DNA from: Chroogloeocystis siderophila 5.2 s.c.1
GTDB lineage: Bacteria > Cyanobacteriota > Cyanobacteriia > Cyanobacteriales > Chroococcidiopsidaceae
Assembly (NCBI RefSeq): GCF_001904655.1
Contig: NZ_MRCC01000005.1
Span: 186,001 to 250,000 of the forward strand
Length of the DNA stretch: 64,000 nt
Direction: 5' to 3'
The notes beneath the pieces are model-generated. The model did not search any database and was not told the origin of the DNA. It saw nothing but the letters and a program-made list of their open reading frames with translations. Shown here piece by piece: positions 48,351 through 57,657 of the stretch. Numbering within the stretch: the first letter of the stretch is position 1; each line of letters opens with the position of its first letter. A program made the position numbers and the translations under genes.

Positions 48351-48878
48351 AGCCGATTCATGACTTGCTGCAAGTTCTGCGGGGTCTATTTTTTCGTAGT
48401 GTTCAAACGGTTGATGAATCCACGGGTTATCGGGTAAGTAATCTACATAGTAATCTGGAACGATGACTGAACAAGCTTTGTACCACAATACAGCAGTCCG
48501 AATTTCCTGGATGCGATCACCAAAGTTTTCGTGCAACCAAGGAATGGTTTGTTGCAGTGTCACGCCCGAATCGACGAGATCGTCAACTAACAGAATATGC
48601 GAACCGATTTCGGGAGTCGTCATCGTCAAGCTACGCGCAAAAACGAGTTTTCCCCGCGTCTGCTTACCCGCGCCAGCATACGAGGAAGTTGATAAAATTG
48701 CAAGCGGTTGCTTGTAGATCCGCGACAGAACATCGCCAACGCGCAGTCCACCGCGCGCGAGACAGACAATTTGGTTGAAGTGCCAATTTGATTGATAGAT
48801 TTTAACGGCTAGCTGTTCAATTGTACGGTTGTAATCTGACCAAGAAACGTAAAGGTCTGCCATAGGAAGTGCGATCAA
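48336..48878 (-). CDS. Purine phosphoribosyltransferase family protein
   Basis: 180 residues (or 175 from the MADLYVSW methionine). FNQIVCLARGGLRVGDVL and the PRPP loop ILLVDDLVDSGVT show an intact type I PRTase, similar to the xanthine/hypoxanthine group (Gpt-like). The C-terminal DYYVDYLPDNPWIHQPFE is typical of that group. Likely salvages hypoxanthine, xanthine or guanine in the cytoplasm. Confidence 0.86.
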   Translation of the reverse strand: MIALPMADLYVSWSDYNRTIEQLAVKIYQSNWHFNQIVCLARGGLRVGDVLSRIYKQPLAILSTSSYAGAGKQTRGKLVFARSLTMTTPEIGSHILLVDDLVDSGVTLQQTIPWLHENFGDRIQEIRTAVLWYKACSVIVPDYYVDYLPDNPWIHQPFEHYEKIDPAELAASHESASVTK

Positions 48879-48928
48879 GGGCGGATACTAGGGTGGGAAG
48901 TTTATTTTAGTATGAGTGCAATAGTACT

Positions 48929-50377
48929 ATGAGTGAATCATCTCCTGAAGCCTATCCTGCCAAATCACAGTCGAGTGAAAAGTTGAATTTAAAAACAAAA
49001 TTAGCTTACGGCGCAGGAGATTTAGGTCCAGCAATTACCGCAAATATTACCGCATTTTTCTTATTAGTATTTTTTACCAACGTTGCGGGAATTAGCCCTG
49101 GGTTAGCGGGTGCTATTTTACTGATTGGTAAAATTTGGGATGCGATTAACGATCCGATTGTTGGCGTGTGGAGCGATCGCACCGTATCGCGCTGGGGGCG
49201 TCGTTTACCTTGGCTATTTTGGGGCGCGATTCCTTTTGGCATTTTCTATGTTTTGCAGTGGGTGATTCCACAATTTAGCACTGATCCCACCGCGCAACAG
49301 TGGGGCTTGTTTTGGTACTACGTCATCATTTCAATTTTTTTGAATGCGATGTATACCGTTGTCAATCTCCCTTACACTGCACTCACTGCCGAAATTACCC
49401 AAGATTACAACGAACGCACGAGTCTCACAAGTTTTCGCTTTGCCTTTTCAATTGGTGGTAGTATTATTTCAGTTATACTCGCCCAAATTGTCTTCTCCTC
49501 AATTCCCGATCCGCGAGAACAATATTTTGTGTTAGCCATAATTATTGGCGTTTTGGCAGTATTACCTTTGTATTGGTGCGTTTGGGGAACACGCGATCGC
49601 GTGGTTGCACTTGAAGCCCAGCGTCGCGATCATTATTCTACTGAAGAATCCCTTCCTTATTTACAGCAACTAAAAATCGTTTTCAGCAATCGCCCGTTTT
49701 TATTTGTCATTGGTATTTATCTGTTCTCTTGGCTAGGCGTTCAGGTAACAGCTGCAATTATTCCCTACTTTGTGGTCAATGTCATGGGTTTTAGTGACAC
49801 CACAGTTCCTTCTGTAATTATTGCGGTTCAAGGTACAGCTTTACTGATGTTATTTGTCTGGAGCTATATTAGCGAACGTGTCGGTAAGAAAGCAGTTTAT
49901 TTCATGGGGATGAGTTTGTGGATTATTGCGCAGACTGGATTGTTTTTCTTACAACCAGGACAGTTAACTTTTATGTATGTCCTCGCAGTGTTAGCAGGCT
50001 TTGGTGTTTCCACTGCATATCTGATACCGTGGTCAATGATGCCAGATGTAATTGAACTTGATGAGTTAAGAACCGGACAACGGCGCGAAGGAATTTTTTA
50101 TGGTTTCATGGTGCTACTGCAAAAATTTGGCTTGGCATTTGGCTTATTTTTGTTAGGAGTTATCCTCGAATGGTCGGGTTTTCAAGAAAGCGTTCCAGGA
50201 CAGCCAATTCCTGTACAACCTGAAAGTGCATTGCAAGCAATTCGTTTTGCGATCGCTCCTATACCAACACTTTGCCTAATCTTAGGTTTGGTTTTAGCGT
50301 ATTTTTATCCCATCACCCGCGAAGTTCACGCACAGATTTTATTGCAATTAAAAGAACGTAATCGAGGTAATGGCTAA
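48929..50377 (+). CDS. GPH-family MFS sugar:cation symporter
   Basis: 482 residues, 12 transmembrane helices. LAYGAGDLGPAITANITAFF, GKIWDAINDPIVGVWSDRT and RWGRRLPWLFWGAIPFG are the MelB/GPH signature. It likely imports a glycoside or sugar with Na+ or H+ across the plasma membrane; the sugar is unknown. Start ATG at 48929 is preceded by little ribosome-binding signal. Confidence 0.9.
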   Translation: MSESSPEAYPAKSQSSEKLNLKTKLAYGAGDLGPAITANITAFFLLVFFTNVAGISPGLAGAILLIGKIWDAINDPIVGVWSDRTVSRWGRRLPWLFWGAIPFGIFYVLQWVIPQFSTDPTAQQWGLFWYYVIISIFLNAMYTVVNLPYTALTAEITQDYNERTSLTSFRFAFSIGGSIISVILAQIVFSSIPDPREQYFVLAIIIGVLAVLPLYWCVWGTRDRVVALEAQRRDHYSTEESLPYLQQLKIVFSNRPFLFVIGIYLFSWLGVQVTAAIIPYFVVNVMGFSDTTVPSVIIAVQGTALLMLFVWSYISERVGKKAVYFMGMSLWIIAQTGLFFLQPGQLTFMYVLAVLAGFGVSTAYLIPWSMMPDVIELDELRTGQRREGIFYGFMVLLQKFGLAFGLFLLGVILEWSGFQESVPGQPIPVQPESALQAIRFAIAPIPTLCLILGLVLAYFYPITREVHAQILLQLKERNRGNG

Positions 50378-50390
50378 TTGGGAAATGAGA
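50363..50390. repeat. Dispersed TTACCCATTACC-type repeat, copy 4 (half)
   Basis: GAGGTAATGGCTAATTGGGA at the end of the symporter gene and just after it. Only one arm is present. Confidence 0.35.
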
Positions 50391-50555
50391 TTTTGAGGAA
50401 TGCGATCGTGATTTATGAGGTATTTGGCTTTACAAGTCCAGACCTGGTCTTATCTCCAAAATAATTGAATTATATCGACAGTGCTGAACGAACTCATAAC
50501 AAGTTAGCTGTTCTCCAATCATCCTTGAAATTGATGTCGAACTATACTTGAACTG

Positions 50556-51321
50556 TTGCTAGCGAATTCAATGGTCAGATATTCTCTAAATATGCTTAAA
50601 CTTGTTTTTACAACAATTCAAACTTTGATAAGTATCTACTGGCTCGGAGCAACGGTACGACAAAATCCAGCAATTAATGAGGTGGTTCGATTAGTAGAAG
50701 AAGGCTATGCTCGCTTCAACTCAAAACTTAAGGATGGCTCAGTTTCCGCTGGTCTTAAACTACTCAAAATATTGTATGGTAGGAGCGCAGCGGTTTTACT
50801 TATGATTATCATAATCTATAGTCTATTGTTCAAAGGCTCTAGCATTGTTGCTATCACAGTTGCTGCTTACCTGTTCTTGTTTTCATCTTGTAGTTGGTTT
50901 TCTATCAAATGGTGTACCGAGCATAGAACAACGCTCAAGCAGCTTATACCATGGATTGTAGTATATAGTCTTACGCCCTTCCTGATAACCCTGTTGTTTC
51001 TGCTTGAACCTACTAGCTTGAACCCCTTCACTGTTATCAGGGTTTGAGCAGCTTGCTACAATTTTTGGGTTTAATTCTTTTATTTTATTGCATCCATTAG
51101 TTCAAAGTAGCATTATTTCTGTATTTCTATTCTGTGGGTTTGTACTTTCATATGTGGTTTTATGGCTCTTTGTAGTTCCTGTAACTTTTTTTTCTGCTCT
51201 CGTTGTTGCTTTTATAGTTTGGTATGCAAGATTAGTAGATACAATTACGCCAGAGCAAAATTTCCTTGGGTTTACGATAATCGCTTACATTGCAGTCAGC
51301 CTGTGGCTCACGCAGTTATAA
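50556..51321 (+). pseudogene. Frameshifted polytopic membrane protein
   Basis: The first frame gives 163 residues (50556-51047) with hydrophobic segments near 15-32, 83-95, 100-120 and 130-147, ending EPTSLNPFTVIRV. Another frame opens right at 51022 and gives GFEQLATIFGFNSFILLHPL and two further helices to 51321. Together they make a protein of about 255 residues broken by one shift between 51022 and 51047. The region reads like a Yip1-type membrane protein. It could be a sequencing error or true decay. Confidence 0.6.
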
Positions 51322-51381
51322 TTTTCCTAAATTTCTATCCTCTCGATATGATGTATATCAAGCAAACAGCGTCTCCATGTT

Positions 51382-51606
51382 ATGAACTACCAAGAACTCA
51401 TTACGATTGAACCTGGCAAACGTAGTGGTAAGCCATGTATTCGAGGAATGCGGATTACGGTGTATGATATTTTAGAGTATCTTGCAGGAGGTATGACGGA
51501 AGCAGAAATCCTGAAAGATTTTTCTGAACTGACACCTGAAGATATCAAAGCTTGTCTTGCCTTTGCTGCTGATCGTGAGAAGAAATTATTTGTGGCTTCC
51601 CTGTGA
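51382..51606 (+). CDS. DUF433 antitoxin
   Basis: 74 residues. ITIEPGKRSGKPCIRGMRITVYDIL, YLAGGMTEAEILKDFSELT and IKACLAFAADRE are the DUF433 pattern, a winged-helix VapB-like antitoxin. It overlaps the toxin gene start by four bases (GTGA). Start ATG at 51382. Confidence 0.92.
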   Translation: MNYQELITIEPGKRSGKPCIRGMRITVYDILEYLAGGMTEAEILKDFSELTPEDIKACLAFAADREKKLFVASL

Positions 51607-51938
51607 GACTACTTTTGGACGAAAATCTTTCTGATCGAATCGTTGCTCAGATCATAGATTTATATCCTGAGTCAGTACACGTTAAGACATTGGCGCTGAT
51701 CCAAAGCGATGATGTCTTGATTTGGGAATGTGCCAAAGCTAACAAATTCGTCATTGTTTCTAAAGACTCTGATTTCCATCAACGCAGTCTTCTCTACGGT
51801 CATCCGCCAAAATTTATCTATCTTCGTGTCGGTAACTGCCCAACTTCTAAAATCGTAAAAGTATTGCGGGACAATTTCGCCACAATTAGCCAGTTTGGGG
51901 ATGCACAGCAAGAAAGTATTCTAGTGTTGAGTTGGTGA
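51603..51938 (+). CDS. DUF5615 PIN-like toxin
   Basis: 111 residues. LLLDENLSDRI at the start, DDVLIWECAK, FVIVSKDSDFHQRS and YLRVGNC are the DUF5615 (Mut7-C-like PIN) pattern with acidic residues in place. It is the nuclease toxin of the DUF433/DUF5615 module. Start GTG at 51603. Confidence 0.9.
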   Translation: MRLLLDENLSDRIVAQIIDLYPESVHVKTLALIQSDDVLIWECAKANKFVIVSKDSDFHQRSLLYGHPPKFIYLRVGNCPTSKIVKVLRDNFATISQFGDAQQESILVLSW

Positions 51939-52330
51939 GCCGCAGTACAACACCGTATTGTAGCCGATGATATTGAGTCTATTGGTTGAGTTGAAAATAT
52001 TGCTAGTGGCATCTGAATTTAGCCGTATCCTGTAAGTTTTTGTGTGGGGTAGTTTATATATTCCTGCAAGCCCTAAGTATTATGGAAAGTTATCGGTGAG
52101 GGAAGGATTTGAATTTTATAGCGGGGCGATCGCCTTCTATGATAATCACTTAATATAATGCTCCTCTAAGCGATTTTTCAGATGGTGATTTTCCTTGCAT
52201 CCAACTTAAGCAGGCGATCGCTATTAAGTTCAACGCTATTAAGACTTTAAAGTCTTGATGTGTCGCGATCATATCATCTGCAAGTTGTAGTTTGCTTTCG
52301 TATAGCAGTTGCAAAGCGCTATTTAATTTA
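51939..52330. other. Spacer with decayed text and a possible short ORF
   Basis: About 390 bases. On the minus strand 52150-52314 is an open stretch of 54 codons from TTG with a hydrophobic segment (FKVLIALNLIAIACLSWMQG). It follows the MshEN-like gene in the same direction and may be a small membrane protein or a remnant. HIP1 copies are at about 52126 and 52213. Confidence 0.3.
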
Positions 52331-52627
52331 TTACCCTTGTTTTCTCAGCACTCTTTCTAACTGAAAAGGGAAAATGATACGCCTTTCAATTAGAATCTCG
52401 CCTAACTTCTTCTGACTCATCTTCTGTTCTTTCAAAGCTTGCTCTAATTCGTATTTTAAAATTAATCTTTCTTTTATAAGAATTTCACCAAGTTTAATTC
52501 GGTCAGGAGTCAAGATTCTTTTGAGTTCTTCTGAAGAAATTATTCGTTTGGCAAGTAACTGAGCAGCCAGTTCTTGATTCTTTTTATGAATTTCTAATAA
52601 TTCTTGTTGTAAATGTGTTTGAATCAT
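52331..52627 (-). CDS. Small MshEN-like (GspE N-domain) protein
   Basis: 98 residues. Two copies of a helix-loop-helix unit, KLGEILIKERLILKYELEQAL and KLGEILIERRIIFPFQLERVL, match the RLGELLVEEGLITxxQLExAL unit of MshEN domains that bind c-di-GMP in GspE/PilB-type ATPases. Here it stands alone with no ATPase. The c-di-GMP contact residues cannot be confirmed. It may be a free regulatory domain or a fragment of a pilB-like gene. Confidence 0.55.
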   Translation of the reverse strand: MIQTHLQQELLEIHKKNQELAAQLLAKRIISSEELKRILTPDRIKLGEILIKERLILKYELEQALKEQKMSQKKLGEILIERRIIFPFQLERVLRKQG

Positions 52628-53274
52628 CAGATCTGTCTATTTATAGCTGTTTTGATGAATTGATATAAATTAAATATTAAATAAATTATGCAAAGTTTAT
52701 TAATTGTGTTTATTATATATTCTCTGTTCTTACTCTATATGTGGTTTAGAAATGATAAACATTTATATAAAGAGTTAGTAAATACCTACGTATTAATACT
52801 TGATATCATAAGATTCCACTAAAGATTAAAATACTCTAAAAATAATAAAAGAACTATTTCTACGACTGCGCAAAGCTATGAATGAGATGAACTCAAAATC
52901 CAAAACTTTGCAACATTTGAATTTAAAAAATCGCCCCAGCCCAGATTGAAGATTATGGTGATCGCACCATTGTTAATAAACCCTTCTTAATTAATTGCTG
53001 AAGCATCTTAGCTGTAGAGTTCATCGCTGAAAAGTGATCGCGTTGCTCATTATAAGTCGTATATGACAATTGCTCTTGGTTTCTACTCTACATCGTAGGA
53101 ATGCTTCAGCTAGCTGTGTGCGATCGCTTTGAGTACTAAGCGTAATTGGTTTTTGCACTCAGCGAACTTTAAGAAGTAGCAAGGACTTGGTTAGCCGTCG
53201 GCAATGGCTATTAAAGTAGAAATACTAACTAATATAGATTTAATGAGCTTGTCATAAGGGAGAACGCGATCGCT
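52628..53274. other. AT-rich spacer with a possible 44-codon membrane ORF
   Basis: About 650 bases upstream of the dehydratase gene. At 52688-52822 (+) is an ORF with a hydrophobic start (LLIVFIIYSLFLLYMWF) and polar tail; there is no clear ribosome-binding site, and I do not trust it. The rest shows HIP1-type octamers near 53120 and 53267 and no gene. Confidence 0.4.
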
Positions 53275-54597
53275 ATGGGTATGACCCTCACAGAAAAAAT
53301 CTTGGCTAAAGCTTCAAATCGAAAGGTTGTCGAACCAGGAGAAAATATCTGGGTCGATGTTGATGTTTTGATGACACACGATGTTTGCGGTCCTGGTACG
53401 ATTGGCGTATTCAAGCGCGAATTTGGCGAGGATGCCAAAGTTTGGGATGCAGAGAAAATTGTTTTAATTCCCGATCACTATATTTTTACCACCGACGAAC
53501 GTGCAAATCGCAACGTCGATATTTTGCGTGATTTTGCGCAAGAGCAAGGTATTAAATATTTCTACGATATTACTGATCGTGCTAACTTCAAAGCGAATCC
53601 AGATTACAAAGGCGTTTGTCACATTGCTTTAGCTCAAGAAGGTCATACTCGTCCTGGAGAAGTATTATTTGGTACTGATTCACATACTTGCAATGCGGGT
53701 GCTTTCGGTCAATTTGCAACAGGTATTGGCAATACCGATGCAGGTTTCATCATGGGAACAGGTAAGCTATTAATCAAAGTTCCAGCGACGATGCGGTTTG
53801 TTCTCAATGGCGAAATGCCAGATTACTTGTTAGCAAAAGATTTGATTTTGCAAATCATTGGAGATATCAGCGTTTCGGGCGCAACTTACCGGACGATGGA
53901 ATTTGCAGGCGAAGCCGTGCAACTAATGACGATGGAAGAACGAATGACGCTTTGCAATATGGCGATCGAAGCTGGTGGAAAGAATGGCACGATCGCACCC
54001 GATGAAACAACGTTTGAGTACGTCCGTGCGCGGACTGATAAACCTTTTGAGTCATTTTACACCGATAGCGATGCAAAGTTTTATAGCGAACGCACCTACG
54101 ATGTCTCGCAACTCGAACCTGTTGTCGCCAAACCGCATTCACCAGACAACCGCGCCCTCGCACGAGAATGTCACGATGTCAAGATAGATCGCGTTTATAT
54201 TGGTTCGTGTACTGGGGGTAAAACCACAGATTTTGTAAACGCGGCAAGAATTCTTAAAGGTCATCAAGTCAAAGTTCCGACATACATCGTTCCCGCGACA
54301 CAAAAAGTCTACGAAGACTTGTTTACGTACAAATACGACGGACAAACGCTCTCCGAAATTTTCCTTAATTCTGGTTGCATCGAACCTGCTGCACCTTCGT
54401 GCGCGGCGTGTCTCGGAGGACCTAAGGACACATTTGGACGCATGAACAAACCTGAAGTCTGCGTTTCCACGACTAATCGCAACTTCCCAGGACGCATGGG
54501 CGAAAAAACCGCGCAAATATATCTTGCTTCGCCTTACACTGCTGCGGCTTCGGCATTGACAGGTTACGTCACCGATCCGCGCGAATTTATCGGTTAG
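53275..54597 (+). CDS. leuC: LeuC/HacA-type dehydratase large subunit
   Basis: 440 residues of the aconitase superfamily: TLTEKILAKASNRKVVEPGE at the start, FGTDSHTCNAGAFGQFATGIG, and 4Fe-4S cysteines in IGSCTGGKT and APSCAACLGG. The short form with this N-terminus is the archaeal-like LeuC/homoaconitase group, not the 465-residue cyanobacterial LeuC. It could act on isopropylmalate, homoaconitate or dimethylmalate. Its small subunit (leuD-like) is not next to it; an IS256 remnant is. ATG at 53275 is chosen; an ATG two codons later is possible. Confidence 0.85.
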   Translation: MGMTLTEKILAKASNRKVVEPGENIWVDVDVLMTHDVCGPGTIGVFKREFGEDAKVWDAEKIVLIPDHYIFTTDERANRNVDILRDFAQEQGIKYFYDITDRANFKANPDYKGVCHIALAQEGHTRPGEVLFGTDSHTCNAGAFGQFATGIGNTDAGFIMGTGKLLIKVPATMRFVLNGEMPDYLLAKDLILQIIGDISVSGATYRTMEFAGEAVQLMTMEERMTLCNMAIEAGGKNGTIAPDETTFEYVRARTDKPFESFYTDSDAKFYSERTYDVSQLEPVVAKPHSPDNRALARECHDVKIDRVYIGSCTGGKTTDFVNAARILKGHQVKVPTYIVPATQKVYEDLFTYKYDGQTLSEIFLNSGCIEPAAPSCAACLGGPKDTFGRMNKPEVCVSTTNRNFPGRMGEKTAQIYLASPYTAAASALTGYVTDPREFIG

Positions 54598-54606
54598 GGA
54601 GCAAAA

Positions 54607-54636
54607 TAGTAGGGTGGGCATTGCTCACCTTACTAT
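54607..54636 (+). terminator. Hairpin after the leuC-like gene
   Basis: TAGTAGGGTG pairs with CACCTTACTA around GGCATTGCT, nine bases after the stop. Very similar AGTAGGGTGGGCA hairpins are common cyanobacterial spacer repeats, so it may be a repeat used as a terminator. Confidence 0.5.
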
Positions 54637-54668
54637 GATTGTGGAACAGCAAATCTGTTCTACCATTT

Positions 54669-54890
54669 AAAGGACAAACGCGATTTGACCGGTTCGACGA
54701 CAAGATTTTAGCCGTAGATGCGCGTGGGATGACGACCCGCGATATTCAAGCTCAATTGCAGGAGTTATACGGTGTCGAAGTGTCGGCTGGTTTAATTTCG
54801 AACGTCACCGCTGCAGTTGAAGAACGCAAGCTTGGGCAGAACCGCCCGCTCGATGCGCTCTACCTCATTGTCTACTGTGATGCCATCGTC
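54669..54890 (+). pseudogene. IS256-family transposase fragment
   Basis: About 74 codons: [49 protein letters not shown] and [18 protein letters not shown] are the core of IS256 transposases just before and at the first catalytic Asp. The N-terminal third and everything after DAIV (second Asp, Glu) are missing, and no terminal inverted repeats are visible. A dead relic next to the leuC-like gene. Confidence 0.88.
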
Positions 54891-55070
54891 TCAGACAGCG
54901 CTTCTAACGCAACACCTATTAGAAACACGTTAGATGTGTCCAGCATTGCTACTATGTATTTACTCATAAATACATAGTAGCTTGTCTACAAATGCAATAC
55001 ATAAAAATCTCATATTAACTGCACGCAACAGCGTTTGTTTGGAGATGATCTTTTGACAAATAGCAAACAG

Positions 55071-55685
55071 CTAATCAGTTTCTAAATGCGTTGCGCCGAG
55101 ATATTTTGTTAGGTAAGGTGAGAAAACCTCGTAAATAAGTGTTAGCGGCTGTCCGTGATGCCAAAATAGGTAATGGCGACCCCAAAATGGACCCGATTCA
55201 GAAAAAGCCGACTCTAAAGCTTCTGAGTGACCGTAGTAAAGTCCTTGGACATCGCGATACAACTCTGTACGCAGGCGAGTTAAACTAGCCCAGATGGGTA
55301 AATTGCGATTCTGTAAATACTCATCTACATGACTTGCTTCCCACCAAGAAGTCGCATACGCTAGTCTTTGTCCGGAAGCAGTACGCAGCCAGACTTGACG
55401 CCGCAAACGCGGTCCTGGAACAGCTTGAATTTGTGTTGGTGCGCCATCCAAGTTCATGCCGATCGCAGACATATCGATCACGTCAACTTCGGTCGGTTCC
55501 CCTGTTAACAATTGCAGGTGTCTTGTCGGAGAACCATCCCCCAACAACAGCAACTGCCAAGCAGGCGCTAGCTGAGTATGCGGTAAGCCTTGCTGTACAA
55601 ATTCTTCTCCTCCTTGCCACAGTGGTGTTAGACGGTGCCAAGTTGTCGCGCTTACGTTGTCGGCTGATCTATAAGTTGCAGTCAA
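55071..55685 (-). CDS. Chorismate lyase (DUF98/UbiC-like)
   Basis: 204 residues, soluble. LAPAWQLLLLGDGSPTRHLQL, RRQVWLRTASGQRLAYATSWW and LYRDVQGLYYGHSEALE are the chorismate pyruvate-lyase pattern of cyanobacteria. It makes 4-hydroxybenzoate, the head group precursor of plastoquinone, from chorismate. No other quinone genes are adjacent. Start ATG at 55685. Confidence 0.85.
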   Translation of the reverse strand: MTATYRSADNVSATTWHRLTPLWQGGEEFVQQGLPHTQLAPAWQLLLLGDGSPTRHLQLLTGEPTEVDVIDMSAIGMNLDGAPTQIQAVPGPRLRRQVWLRTASGQRLAYATSWWEASHVDEYLQNRNLPIWASLTRLRTELYRDVQGLYYGHSEALESAFSESGPFWGRHYLFWHHGQPLTLIYEVFSPYLTKYLGATHLETD

Positions 55686-55752
55686 TTTTTTTTACAAAAC
55701 TTTATACCCTATGCATCAGATTATAAACAATTCTGCTGCGCTATCGATAGGA

Positions 55753-55785
55753 GGGATCAAAGGTCAAAGGTCAGAGGTTAGGGAA
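55753..55785. repeat. GGTCAAAGGTCAGAGGT heptamer repeat
   Basis: GATCAAAGGTCAAAGGTCAG and on to GAGGTTAGGG is made of imperfect 7-base units. Related text occurs at 13003, 24283, 27455 and 29601. Confidence 0.6.
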
Positions 55786-55946
55786 AGACGAGTGATGAGT
55801 TATTAAGAGGTAAGGCACTGCTTAACCCTTATTGTTGTTATTTGCTTAAAGCTGAAGTAGAAAAAGTGGTATTATAATTTATTCAGTCAATCATAAAGTA
55901 CAAACTGGTAGCTGATTTCTAGAAACAGGAGAAATTAATTTCTAAC

Positions 55947-56207
55947 ATGATCAAACTGCGATTAAAGAGATTCGGTAAAAAACGGGAAGCGAGTTACCGG
56001 ATTGTTGTTATCAATAGCCGCTCTCGTCGTGACGGTCGCCCCTTAGAAGAATTGGGATTCTATAATCCAAGAACCGATGAAACACGGTTGGATGTTCCAG
56101 GAATTGTGAAAAGACTTCAACAGGGCGCTCAACCCACCGATACCGTGCGTCGCATCCTTGAAAAAGCAAATGTCTTTGAACAAGTCAGTGCCTCAGCAAA
56201 CCAGTAG
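55947..56207 (+). CDS. rpsP: 30S ribosomal protein S16
   Basis: 86 residues: [38 protein letters not shown] and [14 protein letters not shown] are S16 hallmarks. A small-subunit ribosomal protein. Its last codons overlap the start of the KH-domain gene, the usual rpsP-khpA pair. Confidence 0.98.
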   Translation: MIKLRLKRFGKKREASYRIVVINSRSRRDGRPLEELGFYNPRTDETRLDVPGIVKRLQQGAQPTDTVRRILEKANVFEQVSASANQ

Positions 56208-56577
56208 CCCCAAATATACTGAATTAGTTAAGTTTCTAATTCAGCCATTTTTAGAAAATCCCAACTCCTTAAGCGTAGACTGTGAAGTGTCTCGTAGTAC
56301 TAACAAGGTGTGGATACGCGTAGCCTTTGAAGGCGATGATAAAGGTAGAGTATACGGTCGAGGCGGGCGAAATATTCAGGCGATTAGAACTGCGATCGCA
56401 GCAGCCGGCGCAATAGCAGAGCAATCAGTTTACCTAGATATCTATGGTGGAGAAGCTCAAGAACGCGATGTACCAGCTGTTGTAACTAAAGAACGAGTCG
56501 ATGTGACTTCATCTCCAGAAAAGCGCAGAACAACTAAGCCTAACGTTAGACAGCGATCGCAATCGAGCGTTAATTGA
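56170..56577 (+). CDS. khpA: KH-domain RNA-binding protein
   Basis: About 135 residues from ATG at 56170, which lies inside rpsP in another frame (38-base overlap). A KH domain spans about 15-95 with the GxxG loop in [15 protein letters not shown]. The C-terminal 40 residues are basic and Ser/Arg-rich, longer than in KhpA of Gram-positive bacteria. It binds RNA, probably with KhpB. Coupled to rpsP. Confidence 0.92.
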   Translation: MSLNKSVPQQTSSPKYTELVKFLIQPFLENPNSLSVDCEVSRSTNKVWIRVAFEGDDKGRVYGRGGRNIQAIRTAIAAAGAIAEQSVYLDIYGGEAQERDVPAVVTKERVDVTSSPEKRRTTKPNVRQRSQSSVN

Positions 56578-56676
56578 TCACAGCAGCACGAAGTTACAAA
56601 TTAGGGGTTGGTTCAGTTGCTCGGACTAACCCCTGAAATTTAATTATTAATCTTACATCAAGACTTAAAAGATTTT

Positions 56677-57630
56677 ATGGCAGAGGCATCAACGATTCAG
56701 CTGCCGAGTAAAGAAAGTGCGATCGCGCTTTCTGGAGAGCATGAAGAAAACTTAAAAACTCTAGCGCGACAAACTGGCGCAAATATCGTACTGCGTGGGC
56801 AAGAACTCCATATTTCTGGAACTGAAAAGCAAATCGAACTTGCCCAAACATTAGTGCGATCGCTATCCGATCTATGGCTCAAAGGCAATAGCATAGCATT
56901 AGCTGACATTCTTACTGCTCGTCAAGCCTTAGATACGCACCGCGAAAATGACCTGCAAGACTTACAGCGCAGTGTTCTAGCGCGAACCCGCCAGGGAGAA
57001 GAAGTTCGTGCGAAAACCTTCAAACAGCGACAGTACATTCAGGCAATTCATACAAATGACTTGACTTTTTGTACAGGACCTGCTGGTACAGGCAAAACCT
57101 TTCTCGCGGTTGTAATTGCGGCGCAAGCACTCTTAGCAAATCAGTACGAAAGGCTTATCCTCACGCGTCCAGCCGTCGAAGCAGGTGAAAAACTCGGCTT
57201 TTTACCAGGAGACTTGCAACAAAAAATAAATCCTTTCCTGCGTCCGCTTTACGATGCGTTGCATGAATTTATCGATCCTGAAAAAATGCCCAGCTTGATG
57301 GAACGCGGCGTGATTGAAGTTGCTCCCTTAGCTTATATGCGCGGGCGTACCTTAAACAAAGCTTTTGTGATTGTTGACGAAGCTCAAAATACGACACCAG
57401 CGCAGATGAAAATGGTGCTAACGCGCCTTGGTTTTCGTTCGCGTATGGTAGTAACGGGAGATATGACGCAAACTGACTTACCTGGACACCAAGAGTCAGG
57501 ATTAGCTGTCGCGCTCAATATCTTACGCCATGTCGAAGGTATTGGCTTCTGCGAATTTTCACAAAAAGACGTTGTGCGCCATCCTCTCGTTCAAAGAATC
57601 GTCGAAGCTTACGAACACTACGAAAAATAA
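56677..57630 (+). CDS. phoH: PhoH-family ATPase
   Basis: 317 residues: a KH-like N-domain (about 15-75), then Walker A GPAGTGKT (134-141), LTRPAVEAGEKLGFLPGDL, and Walker B AFVIVDEAQNTTPAQMKM with the QTDLPGHQESGL motif. PhoH/YbeZ is an ATPase tied to YbeY and ribosome maturation. It lies about 100 bases after khpA; rpsP-khpA-phoH is a common cyanobacterial group. Confidence 0.95.
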   Translation: MAEASTIQLPSKESAIALSGEHEENLKTLARQTGANIVLRGQELHISGTEKQIELAQTLVRSLSDLWLKGNSIALADILTARQALDTHRENDLQDLQRSVLARTRQGEEVRAKTFKQRQYIQAIHTNDLTFCTGPAGTGKTFLAVVIAAQALLANQYERLILTRPAVEAGEKLGFLPGDLQQKINPFLRPLYDALHEFIDPEKMPSLMERGVIEVAPLAYMRGRTLNKAFVIVDEAQNTTPAQMKMVLTRLGFRSRMVVTGDMTQTDLPGHQESGLAVALNILRHVEGIGFCEFSQKDVVRHPLVQRIVEAYEHYEK

Positions 57631-57635
57631 GTCCT

Positions 57636-57652
57636 TATTACCCATTACCAAT
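57636..57652. repeat. Dispersed TTACCCATTACC repeat, copy 5 (half)
   Basis: TTATTACCCATTACCAA in the 27-base gap after phoH. Only one arm is present. Confidence 0.5.
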
Positions 57653-57657
57653 TTCTT

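Noticed and set aside
54139-54621. 160-codon frame antisense to the leuC-like gene
   Set aside because: It mirrors codons of a strongly conserved enzyme, is Arg/Cys/Ser-rich and has no recognisable domain.
56697-56909. Minus-strand frame at the start of phoH
   Set aside because: Antisense reading of a conserved gene, Ser/Arg-rich, no ribosome-binding site.
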